From an uncultured Clostridia bacterium (lineage in GTDB: Bacteria; Bacillota; Clostridia; Oscillospirales; Acutalibacteraceae): a stretch of 5,590 nt of DNA. Every line of letters begins with the position of its first letter. The first letter of the stretch is position 1. Both the position numbers and the translations under genes were made by a program. The stretch lies in contig CALGGQ010000035.1 in assembly GCA_937915775.1 (NCBI GenBank), positions 1 through 5,590 of the forward strand. The letters run 5' to 3'. Below, one piece after another: positions 1 to 5,570 of this stretch. A model generated the notes under the pieces. It was given only the letters and a program-made list of their open reading frames with translations, was not told the origin of the DNA and ran no database searches.

Positions 1-4
1 GTGA

Positions 5-1201
5 TTATTTTGCTTTATATCGTTTGCCGGAGGCGCTTTCGCACAGCCCTTTCAGCTCCAGCAGCGTTAAGGCAGCCGCCGCCTTATGCGCCGGCAGACC
101 GCACTTTTGTATAATTTCCTCTATCCCGCACAGCTCGGCAGTAAGCGCCTGATAGACGCTTTTTTCGTCGCCGGTCAGCGCCATCGCCTTTTCCTCATTG
201 ATCAGGCGCTGTTTGCGCTCCTTGGGCACCTCATCAAAGGTGAGCTGCTCTTTTTTCTCAGCGTTCGCGCTGTCGGGCGTTTCCGCCAGCTCGCGCAGGG
301 TTTTGGCTTTTGACAAATCGAGCGTTGCATACTGCGCAGCATATCGTTCCACCAGCACCAGCGGCGAGGTAGCAACCGTCGCACCGTCGTCAATCAGCTT
401 GTTCGTGCCGTAGAAGTTATAATCCAACAGTGAGGCGGGAACGGCAAACACGTCCTTTCCCTGCTCCAGCGCGTGCTGCGCGGTAATGGTAGAACCGCTT
501 TTCACACCGGCTTCCACCACCAGCACACCGTCGGACAGTGCGCTGATAAGACGGTTGCGCAGCGGAAAGGTGTTGCGCGTTGCCTGCGTATACGGCGGGT
601 ATTCCGTTATCAGAGCGCCGCCGTTCTTTACAATGCTTTCGCGCAGCTCCAGATTGGCGCGCAGATAATCCGTGCCGAGCCCGCAGCCAAGCACGGCATA
701 TGTCTTAGCACCCGCTGCCATAGCGCCTCTGTGCGCTGCAGCGTCCACACCGAGCGCCCCGCCGCTGACAACGGCAGCGCCGCAGAGAGAAACGCCCTTT
801 GCCATCAGCTGAGCTACCTTCACGGCATACGGAGACGCCTTGCGCGTTCCGACAATGGCGATGACCGCCGTCGCATCAAAATCAATCAGCCGTCCTTCAC
901 AGTACAGCACGGCGGGCGGATTCACAATCTGCCGCAGCTTTTCGGGATAGCGCGCATCGTCAAAACCAATCAGCTGCCAGCCGTTTTGCTGACAGACGGC
1001 AACGGTCTTTTTCGTGTCCTCTAACGAGTATTTCGCCAGTCGGTCCAGCTGCTTCGGCGTGAGCGCCGGGCTCATGCGCCACTGCATAATGTTGCTGTGA
1101 TACAGCTCCTCGACAGAACCGAAATCCTCCAGAATATGTTTAAACTGTACGCCCTCGCCGAGGCACTGCTGCAGCCAGAGCCAATATCTGATATCCGTCA
1201 T
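5..1201 (-). CDS. dprA: DNA-processing protein DprA (Smf family)
   Basis: DprA binds incoming single-stranded DNA in the cytoplasm and loads RecA on it during natural transformation; it is also common in bacteria not known to be competent. The 398-residue product shows the expected order. A helical N-terminal (SAM/HhH-like) region covers about 1-70, and a Rossmann-like DprA core about 75-285 carries IVGTR (116-120), SGGALGVDAAAH (146-157), FPLRNRLIS (212-220), SGSTITAQHALEQGKDVFAVP (235-255) and GTNKLIDDGA (265-274). A charged linker follows, then a C-terminal winged-helix-like region (about 340-398). I chose the ATG at 1199-1201: it has GAGGG four bases upstream (1206-1210) and begins MTDIRYW. 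A longer frame reaches 1300, but that extension lies wholly inside the upstream methyltransferase gene and looks unlike DprA. The start overlaps the upstream stop as ATGA. The second motif has Leu where most relatives have Arg or Lys (SGxA[R/K]GID). Family assignment is near certain; a competence role here is not shown. Confidence 0.96.
   Translation of the reverse strand: MTDIRYWLWLQQCLGEGVQFKHILEDFGSVEELYHSNIMQWRMSPALTPKQLDRLAKYSLEDTKKTVAVCQQNGWQLIGFDDARYPEKLRQIVNPPAVLYCEGRLIDFDATAVIAIVGTRKASPYAVKVAQLMAKGVSLCGAAVVSGGALGVDAAAHRGAMAAGAKTYAVLGCGLGTDYLRANLELRESIVKNGGALITEYPPYTQATRNTFPLRNRLISALSDGVLVVEAGVKSGSTITAQHALEQGKDVFAVPASLLDYNFYGTNKLIDDGATVATSPLVLVERYAAQYATLDLSKAKTLRELAETPDSANAEKKEQLTFDEVPKERKQRLINEEKAMALTGDEKSVYQALTAELCGIEEIIQKCGLPAHKAAAALTLLELKGLCESASGKRYKAK
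1198..1201 (-). other. ATGA stop/start overlap (translational coupling site)
   Basis: On the minus strand the TGA stop of the methyltransferase (1198-1200) and the ATG of dprA (1199-1201) share bases as ATGA. With GAGGG at 1206-1210, inside the upstream gene, a terminating ribosome could restart directly on dprA. The overlap is seen in the sequence; coupling is inferred. Confidence 0.85.
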
Positions 1202-1974
1202 CGCACCCTCAGCATTTCCCACATCGTGATGGCGGAGGCAACGGAAGCATTCAGGCTTTCCGCCCTGCCGCGCATTGGAATGGTAATCCGTGCGTCGCAC
1301 ACGTCCAGTACCGCCTGCTCCACGCCGTTCGCCTCGTTGCCGATGACGCAGACCGACGGGTGCGCAAAATCGACCTCGCTGATGCTCACCGCCGCCTCAT
1401 CCGGCACGGTGGCATAAAGGCGATACTGCGGTTTTAACGTCAGCAGCGTTTCCGTCAAATTGTCAGTCGTGACAAGGTTGACGCGCAGCACGCCGCCCAT
1501 GGAGGCACGAAGCGCTTTCGGATGGAATACATCACAGCCGCGGTACACCAGCAGCGTATTGATACCCAGCGCTTCCGCCGTACGGATAACGGCACCGAGA
1601 TTTGCCGGGTCCTGCACGTTATCCAGCGCAAGCACCTTCTCACCGCGGACGACGGTTTCTTCGTTCTTGGTTTCGCACACGGCGAAAACACCCTGCGAAT
1701 TTTCCGTATCGCTCAGCTTTTCGGCAACCTCGTCGCTAATGAGATAAGCGCGTTCGGCAGCCTTTACCAGCGCCTCGGCGCGCACACCGAGCTTTTCATA
1801 GGCTCTGTCCGTCAGCAGCAGCGTGTGCAGCGTATAAACAGAATTAAGGACATCCAGGCAAAGCCTTGCACCTTCGAGCACAAACAGTCCTGCCTGCGCT
1901 CTTTCCCGCGAAGATGCTATCAGCCTTTTGGTGTCCTTAATCAGTTGATTTTGTTTGCTTGTGATTCTTTCCAT
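1198..1974 (-). CDS. TrmH/SpoU-family RNA 2'-O-methyltransferase
   Basis: This is a SPOUT-class enzyme that moves a methyl group from S-adenosylmethionine to a ribose 2'-OH, most likely in 23S rRNA. The 258-residue product has an N-terminal RNA-binding (SpoU substrate-binding) part with FVLEGARL (about 31-38). The C-terminal knotted domain shows motif 1 LDNVQDPANLGAVIRTAEALG (117-137, with the conserved N and R), motif 2 VCVIGNEANGV (208-218, conserved E) and motif 3 ITIPM...SLNASVA (230-246). Length fits the YsgA/RlmB-like group; the exact target base cannot be told from sequence, so no symbol is given. Two ATG codons are available, at 1980 and 1974. GGAG (1981-1984) abuts the first but lies six bases from the second, and MERITSKQN is the usual family N-terminus, so the second is chosen. 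The stop TGA overlaps the ATG of dprA. Very confident of family, moderate on start. Confidence 0.95.
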   Translation of the reverse strand: MERITSKQNQLIKDTKRLIASSRERAQAGLFVLEGARLCLDVLNSVYTLHTLLLTDRAYEKLGVRAEALVKAAERAYLISDEVAEKLSDTENSQGVFAVCETKNEETVVRGEKVLALDNVQDPANLGAVIRTAEALGINTLLVYRGCDVFHPKALRASMGGVLRVNLVTTDNLTETLLTLKPQYRLYATVPDEAAVSISEVDFAHPSVCVIGNEANGVEQAVLDVCDARITIPMRGRAESLNASVASAITMWEMLRVR

Positions 1975-1980
1975 ACACAT

Positions 1981-1987
1981 CTCCGCC
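1981..1987 (-). promoter_or_regulatory. Shine-Dalgarno that decides the methyltransferase start
   Basis: The minus strand reads GGCGGAG followed by ATGTGTATG. GGAG has no spacer before the first ATG and a six-base spacer before the second. Normal ribosome spacing favours the second ATG at 1972-1974, giving a protein two residues shorter than the longest frame. Confidence 0.7.
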
Positions 1988-1998
1988 GTGCAAAAATT

Positions 1999-2013
1999 CG
2001 GGCATACGCCCCG
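1999..2013 (-). promoter_or_regulatory. small GC-rich leader hairpin followed by a T run
   Basis: On the minus strand, between the predicted promoter and the methyltransferase ribosome site, CGGGGC and GCCCG can pair around a GTAT loop (five pairs, one bulged G). AATTTTT follows at 1992-1998. This resembles a weak intrinsic terminator or attenuator in the 5' leader. The stem is short and imperfect, so it may have no function. Confidence 0.3.
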
Positions 2014-2057
2014 TTTCGTTTAAAATAAATCACAGTTGGTATTTATATTATTTATAT

Positions 2058-2085
2058 ATTATACATTATATTGTAAAAATTTCAA
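2058..2085 (-). promoter_or_regulatory. predicted sigma-A-type promoter for the methyltransferase-dprA pair
   Basis: On the minus strand a TTGAAA box (2080-2085) stands 16 bases from a perfect TATAAT box (2058-2063). A/T tracts just upstream (2091-2108) resemble an UP element. Transcription would start near 2050, giving a leader of roughly 75 bases before the ATG at 1974. The region is very AT-rich, so chance matches are easier here, but position and orientation are right, between a terminator and the first gene. Confidence 0.6.
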
Positions 2086-2107
2086 TAGCGAAATTTAAAA
2101 TATTTTA

Positions 2108-2135
2108 TCAAAAAACGGCGGATTGCTCCGCCGTT
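2108..2135 (-). terminator. Rho-independent terminator of the surface-protein operon
   Basis: A perfect nine-base inverted repeat, AACGGCGGA (2114-2122) and TCCGCCGTT (2127-2135), encloses a four-base loop. On the minus strand the stem runs straight into a T tract (2110-2115, including the stem's last two T). It lies about 15 bases past the stop of the 511-residue surface protein, so it ends that transcript and separates it from the methyltransferase promoter. On the plus strand the stem is followed by A, so it works in one direction only. Confidence 0.9.
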
Positions 2136-2150
2136 AAAAAAGATGTTATT

Positions 2151-3686
2151 TTACGGATTGAGGCACACGCCATCTTTGTCAAACTGATACGTTTTACCGT
2201 CGATTATCTTGCTGGTGTTTGCCAGCATAACGCCACCGTCAAGATAATACCAGTTACCCGCATCCTTCAGCCAGCCAGTCTGCATCACGCCTTTTTTGCT
2301 GAAGTAATACCACTTTTTGCTGATCTTCTGCCAGCCGGTTACCTTGTTGCCGTTGGCGTCATAGTAATACCATTTGCCGCTCTGCTTCCGCCAGCCCTTG
2401 TAGATAATCTTAAAGGTCAGTTTTTTTGTGCCCTTATACCTGCCCTTGAATTTAACGGTAGCAGTTGCTTTGCCAACCTTCTTATTGTTTTTATAGGTGA
2501 CGGTGTAATACTTTTTGCTGATCGTTTTACCCTTGGCGTCCTTTACCGTTATCTTCGGCTTCACTGCCTTGCCAGTATAAGCGTATTTCTTTTTGGTAAG
2601 CTTAATCGTCTTGGGACGGTAAATCGTGGTTTTGGTTACCTCACCGCAGACGGAACATTTTTGAACGAGCTTGCCATTCTTTTTCAGAGTTGCTTTTGTA
2701 GTAGTGGTCTGATAGTGATGATTAAAGACAAATTTGGCGTTTGTTAATTCTGTATTGCTGACTATTTCAGTTTCGTCTTCTGCACAGCCATCGCCATCGA
2801 ATTCAAATATATCTTCAGAGAATTCTGATTCGAATTCATAGTTCTCATATGAGAATGCACTAACATTAACAAGAACGTTTTCCCATTGCTCTTTGTTTGC
2901 ATGAAAGTAAACCGTTTTTAAATCAGTATACGAGAATGCACATAAACCAATGCTTTTTATATCTCCAAAAAGAGATAATTGTTTCAAATTACGGCACTTC
3001 CAAAATGACATTTCATTAATATACTCAACGCTTTGCGGAATGTCAATCTGTTGAAGTGGGTTATGAGCAAATGCAAAGGCTGCAATTGTTTTTGTACCGG
3101 GTGAAATAGTGTATTGCTCTTTATCATATGTTGCCTTTATTAAGTGGTTGCCGACATAAAGAATTCCGTCCACCCAATTATTCTCATCGTTATAGTATGG
3201 TGTATGTGTGAACACATCTGCGCCGATATGCTGTATACCATCGTGTAGAGTAATGCTTTCCAGTCCACTGTAGAAAAATGCGCCCTCGCCCAGCGAGGTC
3301 ACACTGTTGGGAATGGTAATCTCGTTTAAATTTTCGCAGTGTAAAAAAGACCAATTGCCGACACTTGTTATGTGTTTGCCAATAATGACTTTTTTAATAT
3401 AAGGATTACAGGCGAACGGCGAAGCAAAATCAGGAGGGGCATCTTCATCATCATCTGAATCAATATTCCAACCACTGTGAGCGTCATATTCATCCACATA
3501 ATAATTATCCATATCGCCTTCACCGCTTATGGTGAGGGTGCCAGTAGATTTATCAAAGGAATACGTTGCGTTTTCACCGCATTGACCAACGGTAAGCTCA
3601 TATTTTGCAAATACCGTCAAATTCAGTCCAGCCGTAATGCTCATCAGCATTACGAGAGATAGTAATACATTTATGATTTTTTTCAT
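2151..3686 (-). CDS. secreted BspA-type leucine-rich-repeat protein with Ig-like domain and cell-wall-binding repeats
   Basis: A 511-residue surface protein with no catalytic motif, probably an adhesin or ligand-binding protein. A signal peptide (1-27: MKK, hydrophobic core, VFA cleavage site) is followed by a small head domain (about 31-62; GQCGENATYSF, then TGTLTISGEGDM). Leucine-rich repeats of the LRR_5/BspA kind run about 95-272, with repeated I-P-x-S-V and I-G-x-x-A-F patterns, and close with VYFHANKEQW. An Asp/Glu-rich stretch (about 284-308) leads to a CSVCG element (344-348). Next comes an Ig-like beta domain (about 357-428; YTGKAVKPKITVKD, YTVTYKNN, GTKKLTFKI). Three aromatic cell-wall-binding repeats (431-489; GW...KWYYY/F) and a cap ending VCLNP finish the protein. 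There is no LPxTG motif, so attachment is probably non-covalent. The ATG has GGGGA nine bases upstream. It follows its paralogue by 34 bases and a terminator follows it. Ligand unknown. Confidence 0.9.
   Translation of the reverse strand: MKKIINVLLSLVMLMSITAGLNLTVFAKYELTVGQCGENATYSFDKSTGTLTISGEGDMDNYYVDEYDAHSGWNIDSDDDEDAPPDFASPFACNPYIKKVIIGKHITSVGNWSFLHCENLNEITIPNSVTSLGEGAFFYSGLESITLHDGIQHIGADVFTHTPYYNDENNWVDGILYVGNHLIKATYDKEQYTISPGTKTIAAFAFAHNPLQQIDIPQSVEYINEMSFWKCRNLKQLSLFGDIKSIGLCAFSYTDLKTVYFHANKEQWENVLVNVSAFSYENYEFESEFSEDIFEFDGDGCAEDETEIVSNTELTNAKFVFNHHYQTTTTKATLKKNGKLVQKCSVCGEVTKTTIYRPKTIKLTKKKYAYTGKAVKPKITVKDAKGKTISKKYYTVTYKNNKKVGKATATVKFKGRYKGTKKLTFKIIYKGWRKQSGKWYYYDANGNKVTGWQKISKKWYYFSKKGVMQTGWLKDAGNWYYLDGGVMLANTSKIIDGKTYQFDKDGVCLNP
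2154..2396 (-). repeat. C-terminal cell-wall-binding repeats of the 511-residue protein
   Basis: Three units of 19-20 residues begin GWRKQSGKWYYY, GWQKISKKWYYF and GWLKDAGNWYYL. They are followed by a 22-residue cap (490-511) built on the same plan (IDGKTYQFDKDG). The Gly-Trp start and the W-Y-Y-aromatic core are the mark of CW_binding_1 (choline-binding-like) repeats, which bind teichoic-acid choline or other envelope glycans. These units differ more among themselves than those of the neighbouring paralogue. Confidence 0.85.
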
Positions 3687-3720
3687 TTTATCTTTTCCCC
3701 ATTATGAGTGACGGATCAAT

Positions 3721-4965
3721 TTATGGATTTAAGCATGCGCCGCTCTTGTTAAAGCGGTAAGTCTTTTTGCCGATTTTCTGTCTTGTGTTGGCGAGCATTG
3801 CGCCGGATTTGTTAAAATAATACCACTTTCCGCCGCTCTTGAGCCAGCCGGTTACCATTGCGCCGGACTTCTTAAAATAGTACCATTTTTTGCCGATTTT
3901 TTTCCAACCGGTCACCATTGCGCCGGATTTCTTAAAATAATACCATTTTTTGCTGATTTTCTGCCAGCCGGTTACCATCGCGCCGGATTTCTTAAAATAG
4001 TACCACTTTTTCCCGACCTTTTGCCAGTTGGTAAGCATATAACCGTAATCTTCATTGAAATAGTACCACTTTTTGCCAATCTTTTTCCAGCCTAAAACCG
4101 CATATCCGTCGTTGTCAAAATACATCCACGCCTTTTTGCCGGCTTCCTCAAATTCCACATTCGGATAAATATATTGCCAGCCGCGCAAGTCTGAAGGCAC
4201 AGGCGTATCAACCTCTTCTTCCTCAGGATCCTCCGGTTGCGGGTCCTCGGTTTCCTCGTTCTTATCGTCCGTGCAATGAACCGTAACGCTGCCGTTTTTC
4301 AGCAATGTGGGTAAAGCATAGGTGGGATAATCATATTCATCGGATATTTTAACAGCGTTCCACTGCTGTTTTGTTCCGCCGAAATAGATATCGGTTAAAG
4401 CAGCTGAGCCAAGTCCGTCTCCTTCAATTTTGGTAATAGACGAAGGCAGATATAATGTCTGTAAGTTTTCCTCTGCCCAAAGTACACCCCAACCGATTTC
4501 TTTCAACTGTGTCTGGCTTAAATCGATAACAGTCAATGAGGATAACCAGCAAAGGCCATAATCATCAACGGTTTTAAGACTTGACGGGAAATTGATTTCC
4601 GTCAGGTTTTCGCATTCGCGTATGCCGTTGTAGCCGATATATGTTAATGACTCCGGTAAACTAATTTTTGTAGCGGTGCAACAATAAAATAAAGACGAGC
4701 CAATGCCGGTAATTCCGTCTTCTACCACAACGGATTTAATTTTTTTGTTATTTTCTTTGCAGAACGGTGTGTCAGAAGAAAAATTTTCATAATCGTAGGT
4801 GTTACCGTAACCCGAAAGCGTCAACTCGCCGGTTTTGCTGTTGAACGACCACGTAACATTGTCGCCGCATTCGCCGCTGGTAGCAGCGAATGCCGTCAGG
4901 TTTAATCCTGCTGTGATGCTTAGCAGCATCGTAATGGATAAAAGTAAACTAATTAATTTTTTCAT
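3721..4965 (-). CDS. secreted BspA-type leucine-rich-repeat protein with five cell-wall-binding repeats
   Basis: A 414-residue surface protein, paralogous to the 511-residue neighbour. The signal peptide (1-27, AFA cleavage site) is nearly the same as the neighbour's, as is the head domain (about 30-56; GECGDNVTWSF, then TGELTLSGYG). Leucine-rich repeats about 75-195 (ISLPESLTYIGYNGI, INFPSSLKTV, LYLPSSITKIEGDGL) close with DIYFGGTKQQWNAV, the usual BspA-type end motif. A very acidic, Pro-rich linker (about 233-259) replaces the Ig-like domain. A divergent aromatic segment (about 262-291) leads to five GW...KWYYF repeats (292-392) and a cap ending ACLNP. There is no sortase motif. I chose the ATG at 4963-4965, since AAAGGA (4974-4979) is eight bases upstream; the in-frame TTG at 4971 is only two bases from it. 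The gene lies 22 bases after the upstream remnant and 34 before its paralogue. Probable role: adhesion or ligand binding at the wall; ligand unknown. Confidence 0.9.
   Translation of the reverse strand: MKKLISLLLSITMLLSITAGLNLTAFAATSGECGDNVTWSFNSKTGELTLSGYGNTYDYENFSSDTPFCKENNKKIKSVVVEDGITGIGSSLFYCCTATKISLPESLTYIGYNGIRECENLTEINFPSSLKTVDDYGLCWLSSLTVIDLSQTQLKEIGWGVLWAEENLQTLYLPSSITKIEGDGLGSAALTDIYFGGTKQQWNAVKISDEYDYPTYALPTLLKNGSVTVHCTDDKNEETEDPQPEDPEEEEVDTPVPSDLRGWQYIYPNVEFEEAGKKAWMYFDNDGYAVLGWKKIGKKWYYFNEDYGYMLTNWQKVGKKWYYFKKSGAMVTGWQKISKKWYYFKKSGAMVTGWKKIGKKWYYFKKSGAMVTGWLKSGGKWYYFNKSGAMLANTRQKIGKKTYRFNKSGACLNP
3790..4029 (-). repeat. four tandem 60-bp units encoding cell-wall-binding repeats
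   Basis: Four in-frame units of exactly 60 bases encode residues 313-392 (NWQKVGKK..., GWQKISKK..., GWKKIGKK..., GWLKSGGK..., each with WYYF and SGAM). A diverged 21-residue unit precedes them (4030-4092). Neighbouring units are close at the DNA level: by eye about 52 of 60 bases match between the blocks at 3841 and 3901, and about 49 of 60 between 3901 and 3961. This points to recent duplication or homogenisation and possible copy-number change. Confidence 0.9.
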
Positions 4966-4973
4966 TTTCAAAA

Positions 4974-4979
4974 TCCTTT
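4974..4979 (-). promoter_or_regulatory. Shine-Dalgarno of the 414-residue surface protein
   Basis: AAAGGA on the minus strand lies eight bases before the ATG at 4963-4965. It is only two bases from the alternative TTG at 4969-4971, which argues against the longer start. Confidence 0.75.
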
Positions 4980-4987
4980 CTTTTTAA

Positions 4988-5170
4988 TTATGCAATCCAA
5001 ACACCGTTTTTATCAAAGGTGTATTCCTTGCCGTCAATGTATTCTGTTCCGGTTATCATTGCGCCGCGTTCTGAATAATAGTAGTTTTCCGGGTCGAAAT
5101 AATACCACTTGCCACCGAGCTTTTTCCAGCCAATAAAGCAAACGCCGTTTTTGTTTGTGTCGACGCTCAA
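4988..5170 (-). pseudogene. 3' fragment of a cell-wall-binding-repeat surface protein, 5' part missing
   Basis: About 60 residues of a C-terminus are visible: part of one repeat (DTNKNGVCF), a full unit starting GWKKLGGKWYYFD with a longer turn (PENYYYSERGAM), and a cap (TEYIDGKEYTFDKNGVWIA) that matches the caps of the two downstream proteins. No signal peptide or ligand domain is present. The apparent TTG start at 5168-5170 has no ribosome site, and a TAA lies just upstream in frame (5174-5176), so this is the tail of a larger gene and not a small complete one. It would have been the first gene in this stretch of the surface-protein operon. The break may be real (deletion or insertion) or an assembly join, given the adapter at the contig end. 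The product family is clear; whether the gene is intact in the organism is not. Confidence 0.75.
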
Positions 5171-5176
5171 AAATTA

Positions 5177-5570
5177 CAGAAGCCCGAAATTGAAACTATA
5201 TCGTCAGTGTTTTCGTTCTCGTCTCACAACAAAGATAAAGTTCATATCATCGCAACTCATCTCGACAAACTTAACGATCCTAAAGAAGATTGGTTAGATC
5301 AATACTCTTACATGCAAAATCAATTAATCGGTAAAGCGTTCTTTGATAACGTCGAAATGGCAAGCAAAAATATTATGCCCTCAGCAGCTTACGTGTATAA
5401 CATTTGCAGGGATAACGAAAAATTTTCGCCGAAAGAAGCTATGGGGTTAATGAGGTTCGGAATGGCTTTCGGAGTGATTCCTCAATCTGAAGATTATGAT
5501 GAAATGTTCTTTGAAGGTTTGAGAAATATATCGGAACGCAGGGAAGACCTTATGAAACTCTCTAACATCT
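5177..5570 (+). CDS. unrecognised protein fragment, truncated at both ends; possible GTPase-like
   Basis: The plus-strand frame is open across the junction and up to the last genomic base. About 131 residues look like real protein: mixed charged and hydrophobic, mostly helical, little low complexity. I do not recognise the family. A GTG at 5207 could be read as a start, but it has no ribosome site and the frame stays open upstream (QKPEIETISS precedes it), so the true N-terminus is probably missing. The apparent TAG at 5570-5572 uses two adapter bases, so the C-terminus is missing too. A hydrophobic strand followed by THLD (KVHIIATHLDKL, 5237-5272) and, about 40 residues on, PSAAYVYN (5378-5401) recall the G4 ([NT]KxD) and G5 (SA) motifs of P-loop GTPases. 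The P-loop and switch motifs would lie in the missing part, so this stays a suggestion. It may come from a different genome from the rest of the window. Confidence 0.6.

Noticed and set aside
473..1024. Plus-strand open frame of 183 residues inside dprA
   Set aside because: It is antisense to a well-recognised gene, has a His/Arg/Ala-rich composition typical of the reverse strand of GC-rich coding DNA, and shows no domain.
1202..1300. Longer dprA reading frame with 33 extra N-terminal residues
   Set aside because: The extension lies inside the methyltransferase coding region in another frame, is unlike any DprA N-terminus, and the internal ATG has a good ribosome site and a normal ATGA overlap.
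1522..2028. Plus-strand open frame of 168 residues opposite the methyltransferase
   Set aside because: It is a shadow of the strongly supported SpoU-family gene and shows no family resemblance or plausible start context.
3687..3720. Terminator or promoter between the two surface genes
   Set aside because: The 34-base gap shows no stem-loop and no convincing -35/-10 pair; it holds only the ribosome site of the downstream gene.
3790..4029. CRISPR-like array suggested by regular 60-base spacing
   Set aside because: The whole period is repeated with no unique spacers, it stays in frame, and it encodes classic GW...WYYF wall-binding repeats.
4988..5170. A complete small 60-residue protein starting at TTG
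   Set aside because: No ribosome site is present, the protein starts in the middle of a repeat, and it lacks a signal peptide, so it is the tail of a broken gene.
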